From assembly GCF_026967985.1 (NCBI RefSeq), contig NZ_JAPVBJ010000003.1:495101-559100 (forward strand): a stretch of DNA of 64,000 nt. Reading direction: 5' to 3'. Both the position numbers and the translations under genes were made by a program. Positions 42,020 to 51,108 of the stretch are shown here, one piece after another. Origin of the DNA: Modestobacter sp. VKM Ac-2984. GTDB lineage: Bacteria > Actinomycetota > Actinomycetes > Mycobacteriales > Geodermatophilaceae. Under the pieces are notes generated by a model, which worked only from the letters and a program-made list of their open reading frames with translations, ran no database searches and was not told where the DNA came from. The number at the start of each line of letters is the position of its first letter. The first letter of the stretch is position 1.

Positions 42020-43210
42020 TCAGCGGGCGCCGAGCAGGTGCTCGATCATCAGCTGGTCGACCCGGACGACGCCGGCACCGCGCTTGGCCACGGCGTCGGC
42101 GTCGAAGTCCTCGAACGCGGAGCGGTCGGCCAGCAGGTCCTCGAAGGTCTCACCGGCGGCGAGGGTGGGCTGGCGCAGCTCGGGCACCCGCGCAGCGGCC
42201 AGCGCCTCCTGCACCTCCGGATCGGCCCGGAACGCCGCGGCCCGCTCCTTGAGCAGCAGGTAGGTGCGGATGTTGGCCGCGGCCGAGCGCCACACTCCGT
42301 CCATGTCCTCGGTGCGCAGCGGCTTGTAGTCGAAGTGCCGCGGGCCGTCGTAGGCCGGGGCGCCGTCGACGCCGCCGTTCTCCAGCAGGTCGACGGTGGA
42401 GAAGGCCTGCAGCAGGTCACCGTGACCGAAGACCAGGTCCTGGTCGAACTTCGGGCCGTGCTGGCCGTTCAGGTCGATGTGGAACAGCTTGCCGGCCCAC
42501 AGCGCCTCGGCGATGCCGTGGGTGAAGTTCAGGTTGGCCATCTGCTCGTGCCCGGTCTCCGGGTTCAGGCCCACCAGGTGCGAGTGCTCGAGCTTGGCGA
42601 TGAAGCCCAGCGCGTGCCCGATCGTGGGCAGGAAGATGTCGCCGCGGGGCTCGTTGGGCTTGGGCTCCAGGGCGAACTTCAGGCCGTAGCCGCGGGCCTC
42701 CGAGTAGGCGGCCAGGGTGTCGATCGACTCGGCGTAGCGGTCCAGCGCGGCGATCAGGTCCTTGGCCATGTCGACCTCGGCGCCCTCGCGGCCGCCCCAC
42801 AGCACGTAGGTCTGCGCGCCCAGCTCGGCGGCCAGGTCCATGTTCCGCATGACCTTGCGCATCGCGTAGCGACGCACCTCGCGGTCGTTGGCGGTGAGCC
42901 CGCCCTCCTTGAACACCGGGTGGGTGAACAGGTTGGTCGTGACCATCGGCACGACCAGGCCGGTCTCGTCGATCGCGGCGCGGAAGCGCTTGATGTGGGC
43001 GTCCCGGGCGCTGGTGTCGCTGCCGAAGGGGATGACGTCGTCGTCGTGGAAGGTGACGCCGTAGGCACCGATCTCGGCGAGGCGGTGCACCGACTCGACG
43101 ACGTCCACCGGCTCACGGGTGGCGGTGCCGAACGGGTCCGCGGCCGGCCAGCCGACGGTCCACAGGCCGAAGGTGAACTTGTCCTCGCGGGTGGGCGTGA
43201 GATCGGACAT
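42020..43210 (-). CDS. xylA: Xylose isomerase (actinobacterial class)
   Basis: A 396-residue xylose isomerase of the shorter class I type found in Streptomyces. Catalytic [12 protein letters not shown] carries the conserved His-Asp pair; [23 protein letters not shown] (metal-binding Glu and the catalytic Lys), [14 protein letters not shown] and [16 protein letters not shown] follow. It converts D-xylose to D-xylulose. Divergent from a LacI gene over a 464-base region with possible CGAAA/TTTCG-type operators. Confidence 0.98.
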   Translation of the reverse strand: MSDLTPTREDKFTFGLWTVGWPAADPFGTATREPVDVVESVHRLAEIGAYGVTFHDDDVIPFGSDTSARDAHIKRFRAAIDETGLVVPMVTTNLFTHPVFKEGGLTANDREVRRYAMRKVMRNMDLAAELGAQTYVLWGGREGAEVDMAKDLIAALDRYAESIDTLAAYSEARGYGLKFALEPKPNEPRGDIFLPTIGHALGFIAKLEHSHLVGLNPETGHEQMANLNFTHGIAEALWAGKLFHIDLNGQHGPKFDQDLVFGHGDLLQAFSTVDLLENGGVDGAPAYDGPRHFDYKPLRTEDMDGVWRSAAANIRTYLLLKERAAAFRADPEVQEALAAARVPELRQPTLAAGETFEDLLADRSAFEDFDADAVAKRGAGVVRVDQLMIEHLLGAR

Positions 43211-43399
43211 CGGGCGGTTCCTCTCAAGGACTCGGGAACAGGAGGAGGGCGTCCCCGCCGGACGGCGTGGGACCGGAGCCGGCGGGTGCTGCGACGGGCG
43301 ATCAGGTGCTCGCCGACGTGGACGACACCGACAGTGTCACCCCGCCCGTCGGTCGGGGGCCAGCGACCCCGATCGACTCATCGTTCCAGTCATGCGGCC

Positions 43400-43421
43400 C
43401 GAAAGTTGCGGGCGGTTTTCG
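43400..43421. promoter_or_regulatory. Possible xyl repressor site (CGAAA ... TTTCG arms)
   Basis: Arms CGAAA and TTTCG are separated by 12 bases. They lie in an AT-richer pocket (TTTTCGACAACGTAAGACG) that probably contains the xylA promoter, 190 bases from xylA. Confidence 0.35.
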
Positions 43422-43575
43422 ACAACGTAAGACGCGGTGAGTCCGGTGTCAACGGCATCACCGGAACACGTCAAAGCAAGGACACCGCCACGACAGAGCC
43501 CCTTCCACCTCGCCGATCGACCGTCTCGGTCGCGGCCGGGAGAGGCTCCGGACACCCATGCGGGGGCACCGTCTC

Positions 43576-43588
43576 CGAAAGTCTTTCG
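43576..43588. promoter_or_regulatory. Palindromic operator CGAAAGTCTTTCG upstream of lacI
   Basis: A 13-base sequence, palindromic in its outer five bases on each side, 87 bases upstream of the lacI start at 43675. It resembles CGAA-N-TTCG-type operators that I recall for xylan-utilisation repressors in Streptomyces (memory, not searched). Confidence 0.55.
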
Positions 43589-43674
43589 AGAGAAGCGGGA
43601 CGAAGTTACGATCACGCGGGCCGACACCCGGCGTCCATCCGGGCCAGGCATCGCGGCACGACCCAGGAGGCCCC

Positions 43675-44661
43675 GTGACACAGCAGCCGAACCGACCCAC
43701 CCTGGCGGTGATCGCCGCTGCGGCGGGGGTGTCGTTGCCGACGGTGTCCAAGGTGCTCAACGGAAAGCAGGACGTCGCAGCCGCCACCCGGGCGCACGTC
43801 CAGCACGTCCTGCAGCAGTACGACTACGTCCCCCTGACCCCCAGGCCGCCGGCGCGCCCGCTCGTCGACGTGGTCTTCACCGCGCTGGACAGCCCCTGGG
43901 CGATGGAGATCCTGCGCGGGGTGACCGAGGCCGACCTCGAGGTGGTGGTCACGTCCCGGTCCTCCGCCGGGGACTGGGTCCAGGAGCTGATCACCGGCGG
44001 TCGTCAGGGCGCCATCGTGGTCACCTCCCGCCTGACCACGGCCGACCAGCGGCGGCTGGGCGGCTGCAAGCTGCCGGTCGTCGTCATCGACCCGATCGAC
44101 ATGCCCGGTCAGGAGGTGCCCAGCGTCGGTGCCACCAACTGGTCCGGCGGCCTCGCCGCGACCGAGCACCTCATCGAGCTCGGGCACCGGCGGATCGCCG
44201 TGATCGGCGGGCAGCAGGACCACCTCTGCAGCCGGGCACGCATCGACGGCTACCGGGCGGCCCTCGATCGGGCCGGCATCCCCTTCGACCCGGCGCTGGT
44301 GCGCCACGGCAACTTCCACCACGCAGGCGGGTACGAGCAGGCGCGGGCGGTGCTGGAGCTGGCCGATCGCCCCACCGCCGTCTTCGCCGGCAGTGACGAG
44401 CAGGCCTTCGGCGTGCTGGAGGCCGCGCGCAAGGCCGGCCTGTCCGTGCCCGGCGACGTGAGCGTGGTCGGCTTCGACGACCTGCCGATGGCCCGCTGGT
44501 CCTCACCGCCGCTGACCACCGTCCGGCAGCCCCTGGCCGACATGGGGCGCATGGCCGGGCGCATGCTCCACGACCTCATCACCGGCGCCCGGCTCGAGAC
44601 CCAGCGGGTCGAACTGGCCACGCACCTGGTCGTCCGGGCCTCCACCGCCCGCCCCTCCTGA
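43675..44661 (+). CDS. LacI-family regulator, probable xylose repressor
   Basis: A 328-residue LacI/GalR protein. The helix-turn-helix is LAVIAAAAGVSLPTVSKVLNGKQ (about residues 9-31). The effector domain contains VDVVFTALDSPWAMEILRGV, HLIELGHRRIAVIGGQQDH, VFAGSDEQAFGVL and DVSVVGFDDLPMARWSSPPL. The GTG at 43675 has GGAGG four bases upstream; the frame is open to 43558 over the operator. It lies divergent from xylA, the usual place of the xylose operon repressor. Confidence 0.93.
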   Translation: MTQQPNRPTLAVIAAAAGVSLPTVSKVLNGKQDVAAATRAHVQHVLQQYDYVPLTPRPPARPLVDVVFTALDSPWAMEILRGVTEADLEVVVTSRSSAGDWVQELITGGRQGAIVVTSRLTTADQRRLGGCKLPVVVIDPIDMPGQEVPSVGATNWSGGLAATEHLIELGHRRIAVIGGQQDHLCSRARIDGYRAALDRAGIPFDPALVRHGNFHHAGGYEQARAVLELADRPTAVFAGSDEQAFGVLEAARKAGLSVPGDVSVVGFDDLPMARWSSPPLTTVRQPLADMGRMAGRMLHDLITGARLETQRVELATHLVVRASTARPS

Positions 44662-44676
44662 CTCCCCCGGGAGGCC

Positions 44677-44715
44677 GGCCGCCGGGACTGCTGTTCCTCG
44701 CATGTCCCGGCGGCC
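44677..44715. terminator. Hairpin terminator between lacI and GH51
   Basis: A 12-base stem GGCCGCCGGGAC/GTCCCGGCGGCC with a 15-base loop lies in the 58-base gap between these converging genes. Confidence 0.7.
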
Positions 44716-44719
44716 GTGC

Positions 44720-46228
44720 TCAGCGCAGGGACAGCGCCGTCCACGAGACCGGCGGCAGCGTGACGCGCAGCGTGCCGTCCGCCACCGTCGCCCGCAGGTT
44801 CGGCCGCAACCCGACCCGCGCCGGCTGCTCGCTGGTGTTGGCGGCGTGCGGGTCCGGGTCGGACAGCGTCAGCGCCTCCTCGACGGTGCTGACGCCGAGC
44901 GCCGACACGTCCACGGAGACCTCGGCGTCCTCCGTCTGCGACCGGTTCACCAGGAACAGCGCCGCCACACCCGCGTCGACGTCGGCGGTGGCCGCAGCGT
45001 CGACCAGGGGCACCTCACCGTGCTCGGCGGTGACGTGGCTCGGACCGTCGACGTCCGCCTGGAGGGCGACGCCACGCGCCAGCCGGGAGGTGGTCGCGAA
45101 GGGGAAGAACGTCGTCTTGCGCCACGCCGGCCCCTGCGGCTCGGCGGCGATGGGGGCGATCACGTTGACCAGCTGGGCCATCGAGGCGCTGGTCACGCGG
45201 TCCGCGTGGCGGATCAGCGACATCAGGACGTTGCCGACGACGACGGCGTCGGCCACGCTGTAGGGCTCCTCGCTGATGGCCGGCGCGACCGGCCAGTCGT
45301 CGATGCGCTTCGGCAGGCCCGACTGCACCCGCGAGGCGTACCAGACGTTCCACTCGTCGAAGGAGATCGACATCCGCTTCGGGCTGCGGCGCAGCGACTG
45401 CACGTGGTCGGCGGTGGCGATGACCGTCTCGATGAAGTGGTCGGTGTCGGTCGCCGACGCCAGGAAGGAGTCCAGGTCGCCGTCCTTCTCCTCGTAGTAG
45501 GCGTGGCAGGAGATGAAGTCCACGTCGTCGTAGGCGTGGGTGAGCACGACCCGCTCCCACTCCCCGAAGGTGGGCATGCCCGCGCCCGACGAACCGCAGG
45601 CGACGAGCTCCAGGTCCGGGTCCACCTGGCGCATGGCCTTGGCGGTCCGGGAGGCGAGCTTGCCGTAGTCCTCGGCGGAGAGCTGGCCGAGCTGCCAGGG
45701 GCCGTCCATCTCGTTGCCCAGGCACCACATCCGCACGTCGAACGGCTCGGTGCGCCCGTTGCGGATCCGCTGCTCGGCGAGCTCCGTGCCGGCGGGCACG
45801 TTGGCGTACTCCAGCAGGTCGAGCGCCTCGAGGGTGCCGCGGGTGCCGAGGTTCACGGCGAGCATGAGCTCGGCGCCGACCTTCTCCAGCCACGACGCGA
45901 ACTCGTGCAGGCCGACCTCGTTGATCTCGGTGCTGTGCCAGGCCAGGTTGAGCCGCACCGGGCGCTGGCTGCGCGGTCCGACGCTGTCCTCCCACCGGAA
46001 CCCGGAGACGAAGTTGCCCCCGGGGTACCGGACCGTCGTCACCCCCAGCTCCTCGACCAGGTCGATCACATCGCGGCGGAAGCCGTCCTCGTCCGCCGTC
46101 GGGTGCTCCGGCTCGTGGATGCCGCCGTACACCCCGCGACCCATGTGCTCGACGAACGCACCGAAGAGCCGTCGGGACACCGGACCCACCGATCGGGCCG
46201 GGTCCAGCGCGAGACGTGCACGCAACAT
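44720..46228 (-). CDS. abfA: Alpha-L-arabinofuranosidase, glycoside hydrolase family 51
   Basis: A 502-residue retaining arabinofuranosidase removing arabinose side groups from arabinoxylan oligosaccharides. Barrel motifs include LFGAFVEHMGRGVYGGI and VRYPGGNFVSGFRWEDSVGP. The acid/base is Glu173 in WCLGNEMDGPWQ and the nucleophile is Glu292 in ISFDEWNVWY, positions matching characterised GH51 enzymes. A C-terminal jelly roll follows. No signal peptide, so cytoplasmic. The ATG at 46228 overlaps the esterase stop (TGATG). Last gene of the GH3-CE7-GH51 run. Confidence 0.96.
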   Translation of the reverse strand: MLRARLALDPARSVGPVSRRLFGAFVEHMGRGVYGGIHEPEHPTADEDGFRRDVIDLVEELGVTTVRYPGGNFVSGFRWEDSVGPRSQRPVRLNLAWHSTEINEVGLHEFASWLEKVGAELMLAVNLGTRGTLEALDLLEYANVPAGTELAEQRIRNGRTEPFDVRMWCLGNEMDGPWQLGQLSAEDYGKLASRTAKAMRQVDPDLELVACGSSGAGMPTFGEWERVVLTHAYDDVDFISCHAYYEEKDGDLDSFLASATDTDHFIETVIATADHVQSLRRSPKRMSISFDEWNVWYASRVQSGLPKRIDDWPVAPAISEEPYSVADAVVVGNVLMSLIRHADRVTSASMAQLVNVIAPIAAEPQGPAWRKTTFFPFATTSRLARGVALQADVDGPSHVTAEHGEVPLVDAAATADVDAGVAALFLVNRSQTEDAEVSVDVSALGVSTVEEALTLSDPDPHAANTSEQPARVGLRPNLRATVADGTLRVTLPPVSWTALSLR

Positions 46229-47262
46229 CAGGTCCCCCTCGACGACGTGGTGGCCCGCTCGGCCACCGACGGGCCGGATGCGGCGGGCGCCCCGAGCTGG
46301 CTGCGCAGCCAGGTGAGCTGCTCGCGCTGCTGGTGGACCTCGCCGCCCTCGTGGTCGTTGTACGGGTAGACCCGGATGTCCTTCGGACCGCCGTAGGCGT
46401 GGTAGGCCGCGAACACCGTGGACGGCGGGCAGATCTGGTCCATCAGGGCCACGGAGAACAGCGCTGGAGCCGAGGCCCGGCGGGCGAGCACCGCGGCGTC
46501 GAAGTAGCTCAACGTCGCGAAGACGCGGTCCACCTGGTCGCGGTGGGCCTTGAGGTACCGGACGACCTCCCCGTACGGGTCGCCCGGGGCGATCCGCGTG
46601 GCGCGCGGGAAGTCGCACAGGAACGGCACGTCGGGCATGACCGCCCGCACCCCCGGCGCGAGCGCCGAGACGGCCAGCGCGATCCCGCCGCCCTGGCTGA
46701 TGCCGGCCACCGCGACCCGGTCGTCGTCGACGTCCGGGTGACCGCGCAGCACCGCCACGGCCCGGACGGCGTCGGTGTAGACGCGCCGGTAGTAGTACTC
46801 CTGCGGCGACAGCACGCCCCGGGTCAGGAACCCCGGTTGCGCGGCCGCCGAGCCCACCGGGTCGCCGGTGTCACCGACCGTCCAGCCACTGCCCTGCCCA
46901 CGGGTGTCGACCACCAGCTGGGCGAACCCCGCCGACGCCCAGAAGACGTGCTCGTGCGCCAGCCCGCGGCCGCCGTTGTAGCCCTGGTACTGGACGACCC
47001 CGGGCAGTGGCCCGTCCCCCCGCAGTGCACGGGCGGGCAGGTGCAGCCAGGCGCGCACCGGCGAGCCGCCCGCGCCGGCGAAGGACACGTCGAGGGTCTC
47101 GACGGTCACGAGCCCGGAGTCGACCGGAGTCCAGGACGCGTCCAGTGGCCACCGCCCCGCCTCCTCCAGGGTGGCGTCCCAGAACTCCTGGAGGTCCTCC
47201 GGCGCGGGCAGGTGCGGGGTGTAGCGCCGGAGCTCCTCCAGGGGCAGGTCGGTGTGCGGCAT
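46228..47262 (-). CDS. axe: Acetylxylan esterase, carbohydrate esterase family 7
   Basis: A 344-residue CE7 esterase (acetylxylan/cephalosporin C deacetylase). The triad is Ser189 in GISQGGG, Asp275 in LMDQICPPST and His304 in YNDHEGG; the family motif VDTRGQGSGW is also present. These positions are almost identical to those recalled for the Thermotoga enzyme (188/274/303). CE7 enzymes are intracellular and deacetylate imported xylo-oligosaccharides. The ATG at 47262 overlaps the stop of the GH3 gene (TGATG), and its own stop overlaps GH51 the same way. Confidence 0.95.
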   Translation of the reverse strand: MPHTDLPLEELRRYTPHLPAPEDLQEFWDATLEEAGRWPLDASWTPVDSGLVTVETLDVSFAGAGGSPVRAWLHLPARALRGDGPLPGVVQYQGYNGGRGLAHEHVFWASAGFAQLVVDTRGQGSGWTVGDTGDPVGSAAAQPGFLTRGVLSPQEYYYRRVYTDAVRAVAVLRGHPDVDDDRVAVAGISQGGGIALAVSALAPGVRAVMPDVPFLCDFPRATRIAPGDPYGEVVRYLKAHRDQVDRVFATLSYFDAAVLARRASAPALFSVALMDQICPPSTVFAAYHAYGGPKDIRVYPYNDHEGGEVHQQREQLTWLRSQLGAPAASGPSVAERATTSSRGT

Positions 47263-49604
47263 CAGCCGTCGTGCCGGTGCTCGACGACCGTCTCGGGGTG
47301 CAGTTGCCGCTCGAACCCGACGGTGCGGCGGCTGCCGGTGAGGGTGCACCGGAGGACCTGCCGCACGTCAGCGCTCGACGCGCCCACCCGGAGCTCCACC
47401 TCGCCCGGCTCGACGATCCGCGCGCCCTCGCGCCCGGTGAAGGAGGTGAGGTCGGCGTGCAGCCGGAGGCGCACGGTCGCCGCGCCGCCCGCCGCGAGGT
47501 CGACCCGCTGAGCGGCCATGAGGGCCTGCACGGGCCGGACCACCTCGGCAGCGGGGTCGTGCAGGTAGACCTGCACCACCTCGGTGACCTCCCGGTCGGT
47601 GTCGTTGCGGAGCTCGACCTCCACCTCGCTGGTCCCGGCGGTGTCCCAGTCCGAGCCGGTGCCCAGCCGGACGTCGCCCCAGGTCGCGGAGCCGTACCCC
47701 AGGCCGTGCCCGAACGGGAACAGCGGCGTCGGGTCGACACTGCTCACGTCGGTGACCCGGCCGAGGGCCGCGGCGAGGTAGGTCCCGGGCTGGCTGCTGC
47801 CGGCGCGGGGGAAGCTGACCGGCAGCCGGCCCGACGGGGAGACCCGGCCGCTGAGGACGTCGGCGAGGGCGGGGCCCCCCTCCTCACCGGGGAAGAACCC
47901 GCACACCACCGCGGCGAGCCGGTCGATCTGGCGGGACAGCTCGTAGGGACGGCCGACCAGCAGGACGAGGACCACCGGGGTGCCGGTCGCCAGCAGGGCC
48001 TCCAGCAGCTCCTCCTGGCGACCCGGGAGCCGGAGGTCCACGGCGTCGCAGCCCTCACCGGAGGTGCCGTTGCCGAACAGGCCTGCCTGGTCGCCGAGGA
48101 CGGCGACGCACACGTCGGCCTCGGCCGCAGCGCGCACGGCGGCCGCGATCGCGTCGTCGTCACCGCCCACCACCGGACAGCCCTCCGCGACGGCGACGTC
48201 GAAGGCCTCCGGCGCAGCCTTCAGCGCCTCGGCGAGCGTCGGGATGTCGACGCCCACCGGCACCTCCGGGTGGTGCACGCCCACGTGCATCGGGAAGGAG
48301 TAGCAGCCGAGCATCGCCTGGGCGGTGTCGGCGCGGGGACCCACCACAGCCAGGCGCGCCCCGGGTCGCAGGGGCAGCGTCCCGTCGTTGGCCAGCAGCA
48401 CGGCCGAGCGGCGGGCGAGCTCGCCGGCCACCGCCCGGGACTCCGCGGAGTCCAGCGCGACGGCGCCGTCCAGGACCGCCGGCGAGTCGGGCGACCAGTC
48501 CGCGTCGAGCAGGCCGAGCTCGCACTTCTGCAGCAGCACCCGGCGCAGCGCCCGGTCGACCAGCGCCTCGTCCACCGCACCGCCGCGGACCGCCTCGACC
48601 AGGGGCTGGCCGTAGCAGGCCACCGTCGGCAGCTCCACGTCGATTCCGGCCTCGAGGGCGAGCGCGGCGGCCTCGCCGGGCGAGCCGGCGACACCGTGCA
48701 GGGCCTGCAGGAAGGCGATCGAGAAGTAGTCGGCGACGACCGTGCCGGTGAACCCGTAGGTCTCCCGGAGCAGCGACGTCAGCAGCGCCGGGTCCCCGGC
48801 CGAGGGCACCCCGTCGATGTCGGTGTAGGAGTTCATCACCGACCGCGCGCCGGCCTTCAGGGCCATCTCGAAGGGCGGGAGGAACACGTCGGCGATCTCC
48901 CGCGGCCCGGCGGAGACCGGGGCGAGGTTGCGGCCGGCCCGGGAGGCGGAGTAGCCGACGAAGTGCTTGAGCGTCGCGACGACGCCGGTGGACTCCAGGC
49001 CGCGGACGTAGGCGCTGCCGATCGTGCCGACCAGGTGCGGGTCCTCGCCCATCGTCTCCTCGACCCGGCCCCAGCGCAGGTCGCGGGCGACGTCGAACAC
49101 CGGGGCCAGCCCCTGGTGGACGCCGAGCCGGCGCATGTTCTCCCCGATGAGGGCACCCATGCGCTGCACGAGCTCGGGGTCGAAGCTGGCCGCCCAGCAC
49201 AGCGGTGAGGGGAAGACGGTCGCCGTCCACGCGGCCAGCCCGGTGAGGCACTCCTCGTGCACCAGCGCGGGGATGCCGAAGCGGCCGGCGGCCATGATCT
49301 GCCGCTGGCTCTCCGCCAGCCCCTTGGCCCCCACCAGCGGGTCCACCGGTGCCGTGCCGAACGGCCTGGTCAGCTGCCCGAGCCCGCTGCGGATGAGCTC
49401 CTCCCAGTCCACCGGCGCCGCGGCCATCTCGTGCTGGTGCGGGGCGACCTCACCCTCGGTCGCGTCGATGCCCACCCACACGCCGTAGAGCTGGGCGACC
49501 TTCTCCTCCAGCGTCATGCGGCGGAGGAGGTCCGCCACCCTGTCCTCGGCCCGGGCGTCCGCGTCGCGCCAGAGGGCAGGACCGTTGTCGGCGTTCATGA
49601 CCAT
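47262..49604 (-). CDS. Beta-xylosidase-type glycoside hydrolase family 3
   Basis: A 780-residue GH3 enzyme: barrel with RWGRVEETMGEDPHL and LKHFVGYSASRAGRNLAPV, nucleophile Asp292 in VVADYFSIAFLQ, alpha/beta sandwich with GDQAGLFGNGTSGEGCD, and C-terminal fibronectin-III domain after PFGHGLGYGS. The sequence type and the xylan neighbours favour 1,4-beta-xylosidase. No signal peptide. The start is uncertain: ATG at 49604 or 49598 (or TTG at 49610); none has a strong ribosome site. It begins a three-gene run with single-base TGATG overlaps to CE7 and GH51. Confidence 0.93.
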   Translation of the reverse strand: MVMNADNGPALWRDADARAEDRVADLLRRMTLEEKVAQLYGVWVGIDATEGEVAPHQHEMAAAPVDWEELIRSGLGQLTRPFGTAPVDPLVGAKGLAESQRQIMAAGRFGIPALVHEECLTGLAAWTATVFPSPLCWAASFDPELVQRMGALIGENMRRLGVHQGLAPVFDVARDLRWGRVEETMGEDPHLVGTIGSAYVRGLESTGVVATLKHFVGYSASRAGRNLAPVSAGPREIADVFLPPFEMALKAGARSVMNSYTDIDGVPSAGDPALLTSLLRETYGFTGTVVADYFSIAFLQALHGVAGSPGEAAALALEAGIDVELPTVACYGQPLVEAVRGGAVDEALVDRALRRVLLQKCELGLLDADWSPDSPAVLDGAVALDSAESRAVAGELARRSAVLLANDGTLPLRPGARLAVVGPRADTAQAMLGCYSFPMHVGVHHPEVPVGVDIPTLAEALKAAPEAFDVAVAEGCPVVGGDDDAIAAAVRAAAEADVCVAVLGDQAGLFGNGTSGEGCDAVDLRLPGRQEELLEALLATGTPVVLVLLVGRPYELSRQIDRLAAVVCGFFPGEEGGPALADVLSGRVSPSGRLPVSFPRAGSSQPGTYLAAALGRVTDVSSVDPTPLFPFGHGLGYGSATWGDVRLGTGSDWDTAGTSEVEVELRNDTDREVTEVVQVYLHDPAAEVVRPVQALMAAQRVDLAAGGAATVRLRLHADLTSFTGREGARIVEPGEVELRVGASSADVRQVLRCTLTGSRRTVGFERQLHPETVVEHRHDG

Positions 49605-49730
49605 GCTCAAGAGAGTCCGTCCTGTGTGGTGTGTGCTGGTGCGGCGATCCGATGAGCCGCCTGTGCCGTGGCCGGCTGCGGCAGGTGCTGCGCCCGCACC
49701 ATCCTGCCCCGGCCCCGAGGTGGTGTGCCG

Positions 49731-51002
49731 TCAGGGGAGAGTGACCACCGGCGTCGGCGCGTCGGCTCGGAGCTGCCAGGAGGCCGTGCCGCCCGCTGCT
49801 GAGACCGCGTAGTCCCCGGCCCAGCCGCGCACGGCCACCCGGCCCTCGCCGTCCGTCCGCAGCTCGGTCGGGGCCAGCCACCAGTCCTCCTTGACCAGGC
49901 CGCGGAGGGCGTCGTAGGCCGGCTTCGGTGTGCCGTCGGCACGGACCAGCCCCGCGGGTGCACCCAGCCAGGCGCCCCGGTCGGTGATCCCCCAGTAGGT
50001 CACGGCCTGCACCGCGGGGTGGGCCAGCAGGGTCCGGTAGTGGCGGACGACGTCCTCGGCCTGCCGCTCCTCGCCGGCCGGCGTGGAGGGCCATGCGTCG
50101 ACCTGGTGGTCGTTGAGGTCCACGATCTCCGGCGGCATGAGGTCGCCGGAGACCAGGGTGGTCTCGGTCCAGTGCAGCGGCAGCCCGTAGCGGGCGAACC
50201 GGTCGCAGACCTCCTGCGTCCGCTCCTCGCCCCAGTAGCCCTGGTGCATGTGGCTCTGCAGGCCGATCGCGTCCACCTGCACCCCGGCTTTCAGGACGCC
50301 CTCGATCAGGCACTCGTAGGCGGTGCCCAGGTTGAAGTCGTTGAGGACCAGCGTCGTGGCCGGGTTCGTGCCGTGCGCCTCCTCGAAGGCGAGCCGGATG
50401 GTGGGGATCCGTCCGATGCGCCGGCACAGCCGGGTGATCGCGTTCTGCCGCTCCTCGTTGGTGAACACCGGCATGATCACGACCTCGTTGATCGCGTCCC
50501 AGGTGTCGACCAGGCCGGCGAAGGAGCCGACTTCCCGCCGCACCCGTGCGCGCACGATCTCCTCGACCTCGGCGTCGGTGTGCTCCCGCAGCCAGTCCGG
50601 GGCCAGCGTGTGCCAGACCAGCGGGTGGCCCTTGACGGCCACGCCCCGGTCGCGGAACCACCGGGCCGCAGCCTGCAGCCGCGCGGTGTCCGGCCGGCCC
50701 TCCGCGCGTTCGAAGCCGGCCCAGTAGAAGGGCAGCGTCGCGGTGTTGAAGACGTCGAGGAACAGCTCCTCGAGCCGTCCGGCGGCGGCTGGATCCGCGC
50801 CGCCGAACACGTTGTCCCGGCCCGCCCCCTGCTCCTGGTTGGCCAGCCCGACGAAGTCGAACCCGATGTTGCCGAACGCGAATCGGTGCCGGACCTGCTC
50901 GACCAGCACCTCGCTGTCCGCACAGGGTGAACCGTCCGCGCGTCGTACCGTGAGCGTGGCGTCGATCACGCGGGCCGCATCGGCGGCAGCAGCAGGGGTC
51001 AT
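49731..51002 (-). CDS. Endo-1,4-beta-xylanase, glycoside hydrolase family 10, apparently intracellular
   Basis: A 423-residue GH10 enzyme. Active-site stretches are VAVKGHPLVWHTLAPDWL, the acid/base Glu173 in TWDAINEVV, and the nucleophile Glu280 in LHWTETTL; QSHMHQGYWG lies between. The N-terminus has no signal peptide and carries a short beta-rich segment (IDATLTVRRADGSPC); a small beta-rich tail follows the barrel. So it most likely trims imported xylo-oligosaccharides. The ATG at 51002 has no ribosome-binding sequence, only a palindrome (51010-51029), so leaderless translation is possible; a downstream GTG (50969) is the alternative. Divergent from the ABC binding protein. Confidence 0.93.
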   Translation of the reverse strand: MTPAAAADAARVIDATLTVRRADGSPCADSEVLVEQVRHRFAFGNIGFDFVGLANQEQGAGRDNVFGGADPAAAGRLEELFLDVFNTATLPFYWAGFERAEGRPDTARLQAAARWFRDRGVAVKGHPLVWHTLAPDWLREHTDAEVEEIVRARVRREVGSFAGLVDTWDAINEVVIMPVFTNEERQNAITRLCRRIGRIPTIRLAFEEAHGTNPATTLVLNDFNLGTAYECLIEGVLKAGVQVDAIGLQSHMHQGYWGEERTQEVCDRFARYGLPLHWTETTLVSGDLMPPEIVDLNDHQVDAWPSTPAGEERQAEDVVRHYRTLLAHPAVQAVTYWGITDRGAWLGAPAGLVRADGTPKPAYDALRGLVKEDWWLAPTELRTDGEGRVAVRGWAGDYAVSAAGGTASWQLRADAPTPVVTLP

Positions 51003-51009
51003 GGTGCGA

Positions 51010-51029
51010 AATCGTTATCGACATCGATT
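51010..51029. promoter_or_regulatory. Palindromic operator between GH10 and the sugar-binding protein gene
   Basis: AATCGTTATCGACATCGATT has inverted arms AATCG/CGATT in an unusually AT-rich spot for this DNA. It lies 8 bases upstream of the GH10 start and 80 bases from the divergent binding-protein gene. The LacI gene at 54313 at the end of the transporter operon is the likely binder. Confidence 0.55.
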
Positions 51030-51108
51030 GACAACGCAAGTGTCCGCTGCGACCTTCATAAACGTGTTGCACGCCACGACGGCGTGCGAAGTGACGAAGG
51101 GGTCAGAC

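Larger units (their letters stand above)
43211..43674. other. 464-base divergent control region of xylA and lacI
   Basis: No credible gene lies here. It contains CGAAA/TTTCG arms at 43400-43421 and the tighter palindrome at 43576-43588, likely repressor sites for the two divergent genes. Open frames on both strands lack ribosome sites. Confidence 0.65.
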
